Shown here: positions 42,521-50,787 of the stretch, in pieces | Numbering within the stretch: position 1 is the stretch's first letter | Layout of the letters: each line of letters starts with the position of its first letter | Assembly (NCBI RefSeq): GCF_025403405.1 | Contig: NZ_JANEZT010000002.1 | Span: forward strand, 1 to 54,176 | Reading direction: 5' to 3' | DNA length: 54,176 nucleotides | Source of the DNA: Frankia tisae | GTDB lineage: Bacteria; Actinomycetota; Actinomycetes; Frankiales; Frankiaceae | Position numbers and translations under genes: made by a program | Notes under the pieces: generated by a model | What the model was told of the DNA's origin: nothing | The model's database searches: none | Seen by the model: the letters and a program-made list of their open reading frames with translations, nothing else

Positions 42521-43435
42521 TCAGGCGGTCTCCTTGGCGATCGCTTCACGTACGGCCGGGACGATCTCGCTGGCCCAGCGGCCGACGCTGACGATGTCCT
42601 GCGCGCCGCCGCTGGAGGAGAAGAGGATGAAGCCGGAGGCGTCGTGCTGCAGCACGGCCCCGGTCAGTTCCTCGATCCACTGGTCCACGGAACCGCCGAT
42701 CCAGCGGCCGGCATCGTCACGGATGGCGGCCAGCGGCCGGTCGGTGATGCGCCCGGTCAGGTTGTAGACGGTGCGGATCTCGCGCGGATCGCGGTTCACG
42801 GCGGCCGCCGCCGCGTCGATGATCGGCCGTGACTGCCGGTATCGCTCGCTGAGCCAGTCGGCCGCGTGGCCGGGGAGCCAGCCGTCGGCCACGCGGCCGG
42901 TGGCGGCCAGCGACTTGGGGCCGACCGATCCCGTCCACACGGGCGGCGCGGGCACCGATGCCGGTTCAATCTGGTTCACCTGGTAGAACCGGCCCTGGTG
43001 GGTGACCGGCGGGCCGCCGCCGGACAGCTTCTTGATCAGGATGATCGCTTCCTCGAAGGCGGCCACGGCATCGCCGGCGGACAGCCGCGGCACTCCCAGG
43101 TCGGAGATCCGATCCCACTGGCCGCCCGCTCCCAGGCCGAGCACGACGCGGCCGCCGGAGAGAACCGACAGCGACGTCACCGTCCGCGACAGGACCGGAG
43201 CGGGCCGGGTCGGCAGGTTGGTCACGTTGGCGAAGCCCGCGATCTGCCGCGTGCCACCGAGGATGAAGCCGATGGAGGCGTAGGCGTCCAGACGCCCGCC
43301 GGCATACGGATGGTCCGACAGCGAGAAGATGTCGAGCCCGTCACGGTCGGCCTGCTGAGCGGTGCGCAGCAGTTCCGGCCCATCGTCGATGCCGGTGTGC
43401 GCACCGAAGCCGAAGACGACCTTTTGTGCAGACAA
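42521..43435 (-). CDS. LLM-class F420-dependent oxidoreductase
   Basis: 304-residue LLM protein. VVFGFGAHTG, AQQADRDGLDIFSLSDHPYAGGRLDAYASIGFIL, SVLSGGRVVLGLGAGGQWD and PPVWTGSVGPKSLAATGRVADGWLPGHAADW are typical of F420-dependent members. The start is TTG 43435 with GAAAGG at 7-base spacing; no ATG or GTG fits better. The 5' leader holds a heptamer repeat and, 176 bases upstream, a MarR-type operator. Acts on an unknown substrate, probably with the neighbouring monooxygenase genes. Confidence 0.84.
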   Translation of the reverse strand: MSAQKVVFGFGAHTGIDDGPELLRTAQQADRDGLDIFSLSDHPYAGGRLDAYASIGFILGGTRQIAGFANVTNLPTRPAPVLSRTVTSLSVLSGGRVVLGLGAGGQWDRISDLGVPRLSAGDAVAAFEEAIILIKKLSGGGPPVTHQGRFYQVNQIEPASVPAPPVWTGSVGPKSLAATGRVADGWLPGHAADWLSERYRQSRPIIDAAAAAVNRDPREIRTVYNLTGRITDRPLAAIRDDAGRWIGGSVDQWIEELTGAVLQHDASGFILFSSSGGAQDIVSVGRWASEIVPAVREAIAKETA

Positions 43436-43477
43436 TGCCGTGCCTTTCTTTCAGGGGCTCGCGGGTGAGCTTGCCAG

Positions 43478-43505
43478 GCGAAGGGCGAAGGGCGAAGGGC
43501 GAAAG
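43478..43505. repeat. Tandem GCGAAGG heptamers
   Basis: Four consecutive 7-base units GCGAAGG (the last GCGAAAG) in the 5' leader of the LLM gene. A slippage-prone repeat that might alter leader length between strains. Confidence 0.5.
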
Positions 43506-43610
43506 GTGGAGAGATGGTATTTGGCGCGACGAGTTCACGTGGTTTTTCTGTTGCGGGATGGTGCTGCTGGCGGTGGGGCCGCACCGTTCGGTAAGACGCC
43601 GGCGATGTCG

Positions 43611-43649
43611 AGTTCGTGGCACGAACTATAACTGTGCGTTCAACGAACT
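43611..43649. promoter_or_regulatory. MarR-type operator, copy 4, plus degenerate copy
   Basis: AGTTCGTGGCACGAACT (43611-43627) is a perfect 17-bp palindrome about its central base. A degenerate copy ending in CGAACT lies 22 bases on (43633-43649). Located in the 309-base gap between the LLM genes, upstream of the gene at 42521-43435; no ORF otherwise in the gap. Confidence 0.72.
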
Positions 43650-43744
43650 GCAAGCCCGGCCCCCAGCGCGGCAGCGAGCCGGTTCGACGATCCCGGTAGC
43701 GGTCACAGAATGTGACGGGCTACAGCCACGTCATCATCGACGGC

Positions 43745-44875
43745 TCAGGGATGGAGACCGGCGCCGACGGCTCCGACGCTGACGATGGGTGACTCGGTCA
43801 CGCGGCGGGTCTCCCGTGCCGGGCTCCAGCCGAGCGCCGGCGCGATCTCGCTCGCGACCAGTTCGAGCCGGCGGATGTCGGCGTCGACGTCGGACAGTTC
43901 GTGACTGATGATCGGCACGAACCAGTCGGCGTAGCTGGACAGCACCGGGTCAGCCAGCAGCGAGCCGCGGACCTCCTCGACCGAACCGCAGTGGACATGG
44001 AGGTGGTCGAGCAACTGCTCGGCGGTCAGCTCCAGCAGCGTGGTGGCCCCGAGCTCGGCATAGACGTCGCGGTGCATCTCGCGCTGGACCACGAGTGCCG
44101 GCCCCAGGTCGTCGCGTGCCGCCGCCCGGTCCTCGGCGGGAAAGACCCAGCGCACGATGGCGGCCCGCGGGTGCTCGGGCCCGTCAGAGTCGTGGGTCTG
44201 CCGCCAGCCGGCCAGATGCGCCTCGATGAGCGGCTTCTCTGTCTCCGGAGCGAGCAGGTGCGTGCCGATCAGCAGTCCGTCGCCGAGCCGACCGGCCTCG
44301 GCGGCCCGCCCGTCGTCGCTGACGGCCTGCCACAGCCGGTCGGCCAGTCCGGGCGCCGGCGGCTGCAGCGTGGGTGCGTCCGGCGTGTCGATCAGCGGCT
44401 GGCCGGTGAGGGCCGCACGCAGTTTGACCAGATGATCATCATAGACCTCGCGGCGGCCCGCGGGCACGCGTCCGAACGCGCGGAACGAGTCGTAGCTGCC
44501 CCCGGCGCTGCCGACCCCGAGCTCGGCCCGGCCACCGGAGATCGCATCCAGGACCGACACATCCTCGGCCAGCCGCAGCGGGTTCTCGAGAGTCAGGGTC
44601 GTGACCGCGGTGCCCAGACGCAGGTGTGGCGCATGCTGCGCGGCGGCGGCCAGGAAGACCCACGGCGACGGCAGCCGACCGTAGTCGCGGCGCAGGTGGT
44701 GCTGCGCCACCCAGCCCCCGTCGTAGCCCAGCTCGTCGGCCGCCTGGAAGAGGTCGAGCAGTTCACGGTAGACGGTCCGGGCGTCCTTGCCCGGCCCGTT
44801 GACGTGCGTCATGAAGCCGAGCTTGAAGGGGTTTCGCGTGGTCGAAGCGGACGCGCTGGCAACGGATGCGGTCAT
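43745..44875 (-). CDS. LLM-class flavin-dependent monooxygenase
   Basis: 376-residue LLM protein: LGFMTHVNGPGKD, AADELGYDGGWVAQHHLRRDYGRLPSPWVFLAAAAQH, LRLGTAVTTLTLENPLRLAEDVSVLDAISGGRAELGVGSAGG. It belongs to the FMN-dependent branch related to alkanesulfonate and nitrilotriacetate monooxygenases, which use reduced flavin from a partner. Start ATG 44875 (AGGAG about 10 bases upstream); a GTG at 44935 would overlap the preceding stop by 4 bases (GTGA) and cannot be excluded. Follows the acyl-CoA-dehydrogenase-like gene, as in sulfur-compound oxidation clusters. Confidence 0.83.
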   Translation of the reverse strand: MTASVASASASTTRNPFKLGFMTHVNGPGKDARTVYRELLDLFQAADELGYDGGWVAQHHLRRDYGRLPSPWVFLAAAAQHAPHLRLGTAVTTLTLENPLRLAEDVSVLDAISGGRAELGVGSAGGSYDSFRAFGRVPAGRREVYDDHLVKLRAALTGQPLIDTPDAPTLQPPAPGLADRLWQAVSDDGRAAEAGRLGDGLLIGTHLLAPETEKPLIEAHLAGWRQTHDSDGPEHPRAAIVRWVFPAEDRAAARDDLGPALVVQREMHRDVYAELGATTLLELTAEQLLDHLHVHCGSVEEVRGSLLADPVLSSYADWFVPIISHELSDVDADIRRLELVASEIAPALGWSPARETRRVTESPIVSVGAVGAGLHP

Positions 44876-44931
44876 GGCGGGGCGTGCTCCTGGTGTCCGG
44901 GGTGTCCGGCTGTGTCCTTGGTGGGGGGGCG

Positions 44932-46140
44932 TCACCCCTCATCACTGCCGAACGCCACCTTCCCCGGGAACGAGCCGTGCACCCGGTAGTGCCCGATGAC
45001 TCGCGCCTTGTAGATGGCGGGATTGTGGGAGGAGATGGTGCGGGCGTTGCGCCAGTGGCGGTCCAGCGCCAGCGCGCTGAGCGTCGTGCTGGCGCTGGCG
45101 GCGTCGAAGAAATGCCAGCTGAGCTCGCCGAGCAGTCGGGTGTTGACGACCTGGGTCGCCGACGAGGCGACGATCGCCGCATCGAGCGCGTCGGGTGTCT
45201 GCGCCCGTCGCGCGGGGTCTGCGAAGGCGTCCAGGGCGTCCGCGTTGGCGAGCACGTTTGCCCTGGCGCTGTATGCGCCGCTCGCGATTTCGCCGACCAC
45301 CTGAAGTACCTGTGGATCCTCCTGCGGTCGGGCGTCGTCCGGGGCGAGCGGGTAGGCCCGCGACCGAGCGGTGACGATGTCGGCGATGTCCTCGGCCAGA
45401 CGCTGCGCGATGCCGGCCTGGGTCGACGAGTGCACGAACTGCGTGAACGCCGGAATGTACTCCGCCAACGCCTGGTCGGAGAACGGAAAGATGAGCTCGG
45501 GTCGGACTTCGACGTGCTCGAAAGTCGCCGTCCCACTGGCGGTGAGGCGCTGGCCGAAGCCGGCCCAGTCATCGATGATTTTGATGCCCGGGGTGTCGCG
45601 GGGCACGTAGACCCCCGAGAACCCGCCCTCATGCGGCACCAGCACCCACACCCAGTCGGCAAACAGGCTGCCCGTCGTGTAGAACTTCTCGCCCTGGAGG
45701 AAGAGGCGGCCGTCCTCCTCCTCCAGGTGGGTGTTCAGCGTGAACAGGTTCGCCCCGCCGAGCTCCGACCCCGCCGGGCCGAAGAACTCCCTCCGGCCGG
45801 CCGCGGTGAGCAGCTCCTCGACCGCCGCGCTGCGGGGCCGAAGGCGGAGATCCTCGATGAAGCCGAAATGGCCGCGCAGAATCATGGTGATGTTCGAATC
45901 GGCGGCGGCAAGCTCGATAAGCACCGCGGCGAGTTCCGGGATGGACGCCCCCGCCCCGCCGAACTCCTTGGGTACCCGGATCGTGCCGAGTCCGGCCGCG
46001 ATCAGGGCGCGCAGCTCGTCGGCGGGCAGGATGCGTTCCTGCTCACGCTCCACCGCGCTGGCGCGCAGCGATGCGATGACACGGTCGATCTCAGCGTGGT
46101 CCAGGCCGGCGATCGTGGTGATGCTCATCTTTTTTCCCAT
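44932..46140 (-). CDS. Acyl-CoA-dehydrogenase-like flavin monooxygenase (DszC/SfnC type)
   Basis: 402-residue acyl-CoA dehydrogenase fold: GLGTIRVPKEFGGAGASIPE, FGPAGSELGGANLF, GEKFYTTGSLFADWVWVL, TASGTATFEHVEV and the C-terminal helices. It lacks the usual catalytic Glu context, and TTGSLFADW plus the FSDQ region fit the DszC/SfnC/HpaB-like branch that uses reduced flavin and oxygen. With the downstream LLM enzyme it may oxidise an organosulfur or similar compound; this is inference from pairing. Start ATG 46140; a second ATG at 46128 is close. Confidence 0.8.
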   Translation of the reverse strand: MGKKMSITTIAGLDHAEIDRVIASLRASAVEREQERILPADELRALIAAGLGTIRVPKEFGGAGASIPELAAVLIELAAADSNITMILRGHFGFIEDLRLRPRSAAVEELLTAAGRREFFGPAGSELGGANLFTLNTHLEEEDGRLFLQGEKFYTTGSLFADWVWVLVPHEGGFSGVYVPRDTPGIKIIDDWAGFGQRLTASGTATFEHVEVRPELIFPFSDQALAEYIPAFTQFVHSSTQAGIAQRLAEDIADIVTARSRAYPLAPDDARPQEDPQVLQVVGEIASGAYSARANVLANADALDAFADPARRAQTPDALDAAIVASSATQVVNTRLLGELSWHFFDAASASTTLSALALDRHWRNARTISSHNPAIYKARVIGHYRVHGSFPGKVAFGSDEG

Positions 46141-46266
46141 CCGTCAGTCGAGCTGGTCATGTCACGGTCCGTTTCGGGAACGTGCACGAGACATCGACAG
46201 GAGCCCCTGGCCGGGCCGGAGCTCCGGATGATGGCATTGACCGGAAGGATGTTTCTACTCGCCATC

Positions 46267-47418
46267 TCAGCTCACATTCCACAGCGCCTTATACTTGTCC
46301 CTGAAGGCAAAGTCTCCCGACCACGTCGTGTTCCCGGCCGTCAGCGGATATTTCTTCGTGAACAGGCGTACCGGCACACCGTCGTCGGCCGGCGGGGCCG
46401 CGTTGTTGAAGATCCGGTTGAAATCATCGAAAGCGGCCCATGCCGCCCAGGCCTTCGACCACGCGACGTCGGCGACCTGACCGCCGCCGTCGCGGACCCA
46501 GCCGAGCTGTTGGGCATCGCCCTGGTAGGCCAACACGCCCACCCGGTTGAGCAGCCCCGCCTGTCGCAGCGCCGGTACGACCGTGCTGGACGTGCCGTCA
46601 TAACCGGCGTAGAACGCGTTGAGCGCCGGGTTGGACTGCACGAACGCGACCGATGACTGCCCCACCGCCGCGGGATCGGTGATGGTGGCGACGTCGATGG
46701 TCTTGGTCGCGACCACCGAACCTCCGCCGCTGGTGGTCAGGAAACTCTTGATGCCCGCGATCAGTGCCTCACCCGACGGGTCGAAGCCGGGGGCGAAGCC
46801 CAGCACTCCGAGCTTCGCACCAGCCCTGCGGTCCAGTACGGCGGCCGCGCCGATCAGCTGGCCCTGCAGCGGGTAGTGCAGGTCGACGATGTGGGTGTAA
46901 CTGCTGTTGACCTTGTTGGGGAGCACGCCGATGACCACGGTCGGGATCTTCGACTTGACGAGGGCGGCGGTGATCGTCGGAAACTCGTTGGCGCTGAGGC
47001 TGGAGAAGACGATGCCGTCCGGCTTCTGTGCGATCGCTCGGTTGAACACCTCGGGGAGGTCGTTCAGCGTCGTGGCATCGAGCTCGGTGACGTTCCAGCC
47101 GAGCGTCTGCCCGGCCTCCTTCGCCGCCGTTCCGATGGCCCGAAACAGCGGCTGGGTGGGCAACTGGTTGACGTAGACGATGTGCTTGGCCTGCGCGACC
47201 GGGGGCGAGGTGGCTGGGCCACGCCACACGGGCGCCTTGACGTACGGGGCGACGAACTTCTCCGTCCTGGCGAGCGCGGCGCCTGACTGCGCGCTGCTGT
47301 TCGCCGCCTTCGGCGTGCCGCCACTGCTGGCGTCGGAGCAAGCGGTGAATGTCACCGCCGCGGCCGTGAGCGCGACCAGCGTCATGGAGATGTGTCGGAC
47401 TCTCAGCACCCGACTCAC
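46267..47418 (-). CDS. Sugar-type ABC substrate-binding lipoprotein
   Basis: 383-residue periplasmic-binding-protein-like lipoprotein. GTG 47418 gives a basic n-region (VSRVLRVRHISM), hydrophobic core and lipobox FTAC. The mature protein has two Rossmann-like lobes: HIVYVNQLPTQPLFRAIG, PDGIVFSSLSANEFPTI, IPTVVIGVLPNK, KLGVLGFAPGFD, NALNAFYAGYDGTSS-like segments, typical of the CUT2 ribose/xylose type. No permease is beside it, and a fragment of a close paralogue precedes the ABC genes at 35092, so it may serve that transporter. Divergent from a NarL-type regulator. Confidence 0.87.
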   Translation of the reverse strand: MSRVLRVRHISMTLVALTAAAVTFTACSDASSGGTPKAANSSAQSGAALARTEKFVAPYVKAPVWRGPATSPPVAQAKHIVYVNQLPTQPLFRAIGTAAKEAGQTLGWNVTELDATTLNDLPEVFNRAIAQKPDGIVFSSLSANEFPTITAALVKSKIPTVVIGVLPNKVNSSYTHIVDLHYPLQGQLIGAAAVLDRRAGAKLGVLGFAPGFDPSGEALIAGIKSFLTTSGGGSVVATKTIDVATITDPAAVGQSSVAFVQSNPALNAFYAGYDGTSSTVVPALRQAGLLNRVGVLAYQGDAQQLGWVRDGGGQVADVAWSKAWAAWAAFDDFNRIFNNAAPPADDGVPVRLFTKKYPLTAGNTTWSGDFAFRDKYKALWNVS

Positions 47419-47561
47419 GATGCAATTGGCGCTGAGCGACACAGCCGAGTCGGGCTGGATGGAGTACGGAGCACCGGAGCGGCGCGGGCCTGGCCAGCTC
47501 GAATTCGACGGCAGCATGTGCACTACTCAACGGCACGGAACCCGGCATCGTCCCCAGATCT

Positions 47562-47578
47562 CTGGCTACTATAGCCAG
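47562..47578. promoter_or_regulatory. 17-bp palindrome before the NarL-type gene
   Basis: CTGGCTA-CTA-TAGCCAG, perfect 7-bp arms, ending one base before the proposed GTG start and overlapping a second inverted repeat CCAGATCTCTGG (47554-47565). Sits in the divergent promoter of the binding protein and regulator; probable autoregulatory site. Confidence 0.6.
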
Positions 47579-48307
47579 GTGGCTACCGAGGTCGTGACCT
47601 CCGCGTCCGCGTCCGCGGCGACTGTCGTGCTCCCGCCTGATGTTTCAGAAGCGGGCTCGGATGCTCCGGAGCAGATCAGGCTACTTATCTTCTGCGAGGA
47701 GACCGCTCCACGGCTCGGCCTGGCACTCGTGCTCTCGCGGGAGCCGTGGGTCGAGCGGTGCCTCACCGCCAGCGACCTCCAGCAGGCCTTGGCGCACGTG
47801 CGGGCGAGCCGGCCGGCGGTCGTCGTGCTCGAGCTGTCCACGTTCGTCGCGCCGCACGTCGACGCGCTACGCCAGGTCGCCCCGGGCATCCGGGTCGTGC
47901 TCAGCTCGCACTGCGGGCTGTCCACCGAGATCGCCGTCCGCCGACTCGGCGCCGTCGGTGCCCTCAACCCGGACATGGGCGCTGCCGAGGTGGCGAAGAT
48001 CGTCCGTGCTGCGGCGTTCGACGAGCGGATGACCGTCAACGGTCACCGCCACGGCAAGGAGCTCGGGCTCACCGACCGCGAGCTTCAGGTCATGGCCTTC
48101 CTCACGATGGGAGCCACGAACCTGGAGATCGCTGCGCAGATGTATCTCAGCCGCGCGAGCATCAAGAAGCATGCTGCCAGCATTTACCGCAAGCTGGGCG
48201 TCCGGAACCGAACCGAGCTCGCCCGGGTCATGGCCGAGCGCGCTCCCGCGCGTGCCCTGCTCGTCGGCCAGGGCACGCGTTTCGGCGAGGCCGCATCGAG
48301 CTCCTAG
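47579..48307 (+). CDS. NarL/LuxR regulator with atypical receiver
   Basis: 242-residue regulator. The C-terminal LuxR domain is intact (LTDRELQVMAFLTMGATNLEIAAQMYLSRASIKKHAASIYRKLGVRNRTELARV). The receiver-like domain keeps its fold (IRLLIFCEET, AVVVLELSTF, IRVVLSS, VGALNPD) but has Glu about 85 where the phospho-acceptor Asp belongs and Asn in place of the conserved Lys, so it is probably not phosphorylated. No kinase gene is adjacent. GTG 47579 is my choice because the region before it is palindromic promoter DNA; the frame is open back to 47180. Likely controls the divergent binding-protein gene. Confidence 0.78.
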   Translation: MATEVVTSASASAATVVLPPDVSEAGSDAPEQIRLLIFCEETAPRLGLALVLSREPWVERCLTASDLQQALAHVRASRPAVVVLELSTFVAPHVDALRQVAPGIRVVLSSHCGLSTEIAVRRLGAVGALNPDMGAAEVAKIVRAAAFDERMTVNGHRHGKELGLTDRELQVMAFLTMGATNLEIAAQMYLSRASIKKHAASIYRKLGVRNRTELARVMAERAPARALLVGQGTRFGEAASSS

Positions 48308-48359
48308 AGGGCTTGGACGGGTGAAGCCATCATGATCGAGTCAAGGTTGAGATTGGTGG

Positions 48360-48653
48360 TCATGCCGCGAGCCCGGCGTGTTGAATGAGCTGATCGATCG
48401 CGGTTTTGTAGTCGTTGGAGGCTTTACGCAGCAGCGGTGGATCGGGGCGGGTGTCGGTGAGTTCGGCCATGCCGGTGCGTAAGAGCCGGTTGTGGACGCG
48501 GGTCAGGAACAGCGGGGTCTTCTCCTGCGCCCGGCCGATGAGCACCCTCTCCTCCACCCCGGTGAACTCCTTGAGGTGTTCGTGCATCACGTCGTCTTTC
48601 CGCTGCCCCTTGGCGAAGCCGACGATCGGGATGCGACGCGACCCGCATTCCAC
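48360..48653 (-). pseudogene. Internally deleted remnant of a mobile-type actinomycete protein
   Basis: 97-codon ORF that joins two ends of what I recall as a ~450-residue protein family abundant in Frankia-like genomes. The N-terminal part reads IPIVGFAKGQRKDDVMHEHL and RVLIGRAQEKT; the C-terminal part reads FLTRVHNRLLRTGMAELTD and DYKTAIDQLIQHAGLAA. The middle (several hundred residues) is missing. Family recognition is from memory, not a search. Confidence 0.6.
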
Positions 48654-48896
48654 CGATTATGACTGCGGGGCGCGGTAAACTCGCGCCGGCGTCGCTTTCC
48701 TGTCCAAAACCCGCACCGCGTAGGCTCTGGCCGAAGAAGCCGGTGCCGCGGTCAGATCGACCGGCTTCGGATCCATGCCCACGATTCTCCCTGGGCCGAC
48801 GGCGGACGTCTTGTACGTTCCTGACGCGAAGGTGGAGGTCGCACACATCGCGGCGGCGCGGCCACCGGACCTCCGCCGGGCCGGGCTCCCGTTCGG
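48654..48896. other. Unassigned stretch
   Basis: About 240 bases between two remnants. A 63-codon minus-strand ORF (48657-48848) has no recognised similarity. Probably decayed sequence. Confidence 0.3.
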
Positions 48897-49049
48897 TCAG
48901 CCGAGTTTCCACAGCCGCGTCGCCCGGCCGTATCCGGCGGTGGCCACGGTTCTGCCGTCGGGGGCGATCGCCACCCCGTGCACCGCCTCGGTGCGGCCGG
49001 TCAACGTGGCGAGCCGGGCCGGACGCGCGGGATCGTAGCCGCCGCTGGT
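48897..49049 (-). pseudogene. C-terminal remnant of a WD40-repeat protein
   Basis: About 50 codons reading LATLTGRTEAVHGVAIAPDG, RTVATAGYGRATRLWKLG then stop: a clear last WD40 blade (GH-like start, APDG turn, RLW end). The frame is closed upstream at 49050-49052 and no earlier blades are present. Ends 7 bases from the membrane-protein stop. Confidence 0.75.
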
Positions 49050-49056
49050 TCAGCAT

Positions 49057-49620
49057 TCAGGAGGCTGGGACACCTGCGATGGCCAGTGCGCAGCCCACCA
49101 CGTACAGCACCACGAAGATTGCCGGGAGCACCTGCTCTACCTGGGTCAACGGCCAATACAGGGCCCTGTTCTTCCCCTCGCCCAGGGCCTGCCACTCAGC
49201 CAGCCAATATGGCGACGCGGGCAGTCGCTCCTCCATCACTCCGATGACAACGTACTTGGCCGTGTTGAGCTGTCGATAGGACCTGATCATCCAGAACCAC
49301 GTGCTTGCCTGGATGACCCCGGCGATTAACAGAACGAAGATCAGTAGGGATTTTGGCTCCACCTGGCGCCAGACCACGCCGATCCCGGTCAGCAGGCCGG
49401 TGTTCAGGGTAAGGAAGAAGGCGTTGGACAGGGCACGGCGGGCGCTGATCCGGTCGGCCATCTCGACGTAGATCTTGTATTGCTCGAGGAGCATGTTCTG
49501 GGCTGCCTCCGACGAGACGGCACCGGTGCCGCCGACGGCGGGGTTCCACAGGGTCGGGCGCACGTTATTGATGTCGGGCGTGTCGGTCCGGAACCAGCCG
49601 CGCAGATGTTGGATGGCCAT
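49057..49620 (-). CDS. SLATT/RipA-like integral membrane protein
   Basis: 187-residue membrane protein. An N-terminal soluble part ends in a helix YKIYVEMADRISARRALSN, directly followed by two hydrophobic segments (about 66-84 and 91-112, the second with TWFWMI) and later a third (163-182). The arrangement of an Arg-rich helix, Asn, then paired helices fits SLATT-type two-helix effector domains and the related RipA-type membrane proteins. ATG 49620 has GAGAGGA at 5-base spacing. It lies 107 bases downstream of a SLOG gene on the same strand, the association that defines SLATT proteins. Proposed role: pore-forming effector switched by a nucleotide signal (family-level inference). Confidence 0.68.
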   Translation of the reverse strand: MAIQHLRGWFRTDTPDINNVRPTLWNPAVGGTGAVSSEAAQNMLLEQYKIYVEMADRISARRALSNAFFLTLNTGLLTGIGVVWRQVEPKSLLIFVLLIAGVIQASTWFWMIRSYRQLNTAKYVVIGVMEERLPASPYWLAEWQALGEGKNRALYWPLTQVEQVLPAIFVVLYVVGCALAIAGVPAS

Positions 49621-49727
49621 GGCGTCCTCTCGATCATCGGCCTTTCCCCGGACGACGGCGACTGTCGCGCCGAAGGTGACGCTGCTTGTCACTGCCGGGA
49701 CTACGGCCGCCGAAGTGTTTCGTCCGA

Positions 49728-50216
49728 CTAGTTCCGGCGGGCCGCCCCCGCCGGCCAGATGATGTCTACGGGAATTCCCTCTCGCTGGGCCTGCAGTACC
49801 AGGTCGGCGGTGCCGCCACCTTTCCCGCTGGGAGGTTGGCCGTCCCAGATAGCAACGAGACGTTCGGCGCGGCGCAGGAGCATCGTATTGGCGGCCTCAT
49901 AGGCTTGGCGGTCAGCGGTCGGGGAAGGCATCACGCACACCTCGTCGGCGGTTGCAAGCAGCCGGTCGAAAGTCTCAGCATGGTCGTCCGGGACCGTCGT
50001 CTGCCGGTAGTCCTGGGAGGGGACCACGACAACCAGCCTGCCCCCGGCAGCGAGGATGCGCTCAGCAAAAAGAGAGTCCGCGCCCTGGGCGATACAGGAG
50101 ACGCCGATCAGGTCAGTATCCGCGTACGGCCTGAGTAGTTCGACAAGGGCCTCACGGATGAGGGAGGCACTGTCCTCCGTCAGATCCATGTGCCCGGTCA
50201 CGGCGAGACTCGTCAC
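49728..50216 (-). CDS. SLOG-fold (DprA/LOG-like) nucleotide-binding protein
   Basis: 162-residue Rossmann-type protein of the SLOG superfamily. Seen: first strand and loop SLAVTGHMDLTED, then VSCIAQGADSLFAERILAAGGRLVVVVPS (the GAD helix and following strand typical of LOG/YspA-like members), a middle helical part with DEVCVMPSP, and RLVAIWDGQPPSGKGGGTADLVLQAQ near the C-terminus. SLOG domains bind or process nucleotide ligands and often pair with membrane effectors. GTG 50216 has AGGGAG 5 bases before it. The next gene downstream is the SLATT-like protein. Confidence 0.8.
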   Translation of the reverse strand: MTSLAVTGHMDLTEDSASLIREALVELLRPYADTDLIGVSCIAQGADSLFAERILAAGGRLVVVVPSQDYRQTTVPDDHAETFDRLLATADEVCVMPSPTADRQAYEAANTMLLRRAERLVAIWDGQPPSGKGGGTADLVLQAQREGIPVDIIWPAGAARRN

Positions 50217-50264
50217 GGCTCTCCCTTCCAGCTCGGTGTGATGACACTCGTGGGCCAACGGGTC

Positions 50265-50549
50265 TCATCGGCGGCTCCCGCGTGGAGGAACCGGCCCGGG
50301 ACGGCGAACCGTGCCCGAGTCCTTATAACAGGTGAGCTGGCTGCGACGCTGCCCAGGGCGTTTCCGATGTACCCCGGGGCTCGTGGGGTCAGCTTGCCGG
50401 AGTGCCGCGCCCGCCACCAGTATCAGCGTGTTCGGCAGCAGCTCCGTCGCGTCGGCCGGGGTGGCGGTTCGGCGCAGCGCATAGCCCAGGAGCTGGTGGT
50501 ACGTCTCGTTGTAGACCGCTTCGAATCGGTGACGAGCCTCCTCGCTCAT
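50265..50549 (-). pseudogene. ECF sigma factor, frameshifted N-terminal remnant
   Basis: Starts MSEEARHRFEAVYNETYHQL, LGYALRRTATPADATELLPN, the region-2 start of an actinomycete ECF sigma factor. After NTLILVA the reading degenerates into Arg/Pro-rich sequence with no region 2.4 or region 4. A frameshift plus deletion is the simplest reading. Confidence 0.65.
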
Positions 50550-50594
50550 CCCCGCCCACCTGCGGGTTGTCGCATTCCGACCCTACGGGTCGGC

Positions 50595-50745
50595 TCAGAG
50601 CCAGTCGCGGCGCTTGAAGGCCACGCACAGGCCGACGCCGCCGTTGCCGCGCAGCGCCCGCGCCGCCTCGTGGGGGAGCTGCGTCTCCAGGAAGCGCCGG
50701 GTGTGCAGCCTGGTCAGCCCGTCGGTGACCGGGAGCCGGCGGGCT
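50595..50745 (-). pseudogene. GGDEF-domain fragment
   Basis: About 48 codons reading VTDGLTRLHTRRFLETQLPH, EAARALRGNGGVGLCVAF then a stop. This matches the opening of a diguanylate-cyclase GGDEF domain (D-LT-L-NRR pattern); the GGDEF motif itself is lost. Confidence 0.6.
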
Positions 50746-50787
50746 CGATCAACGGGTCGTGTTCCGGGGGCGTCCCAGTGGATCTTG

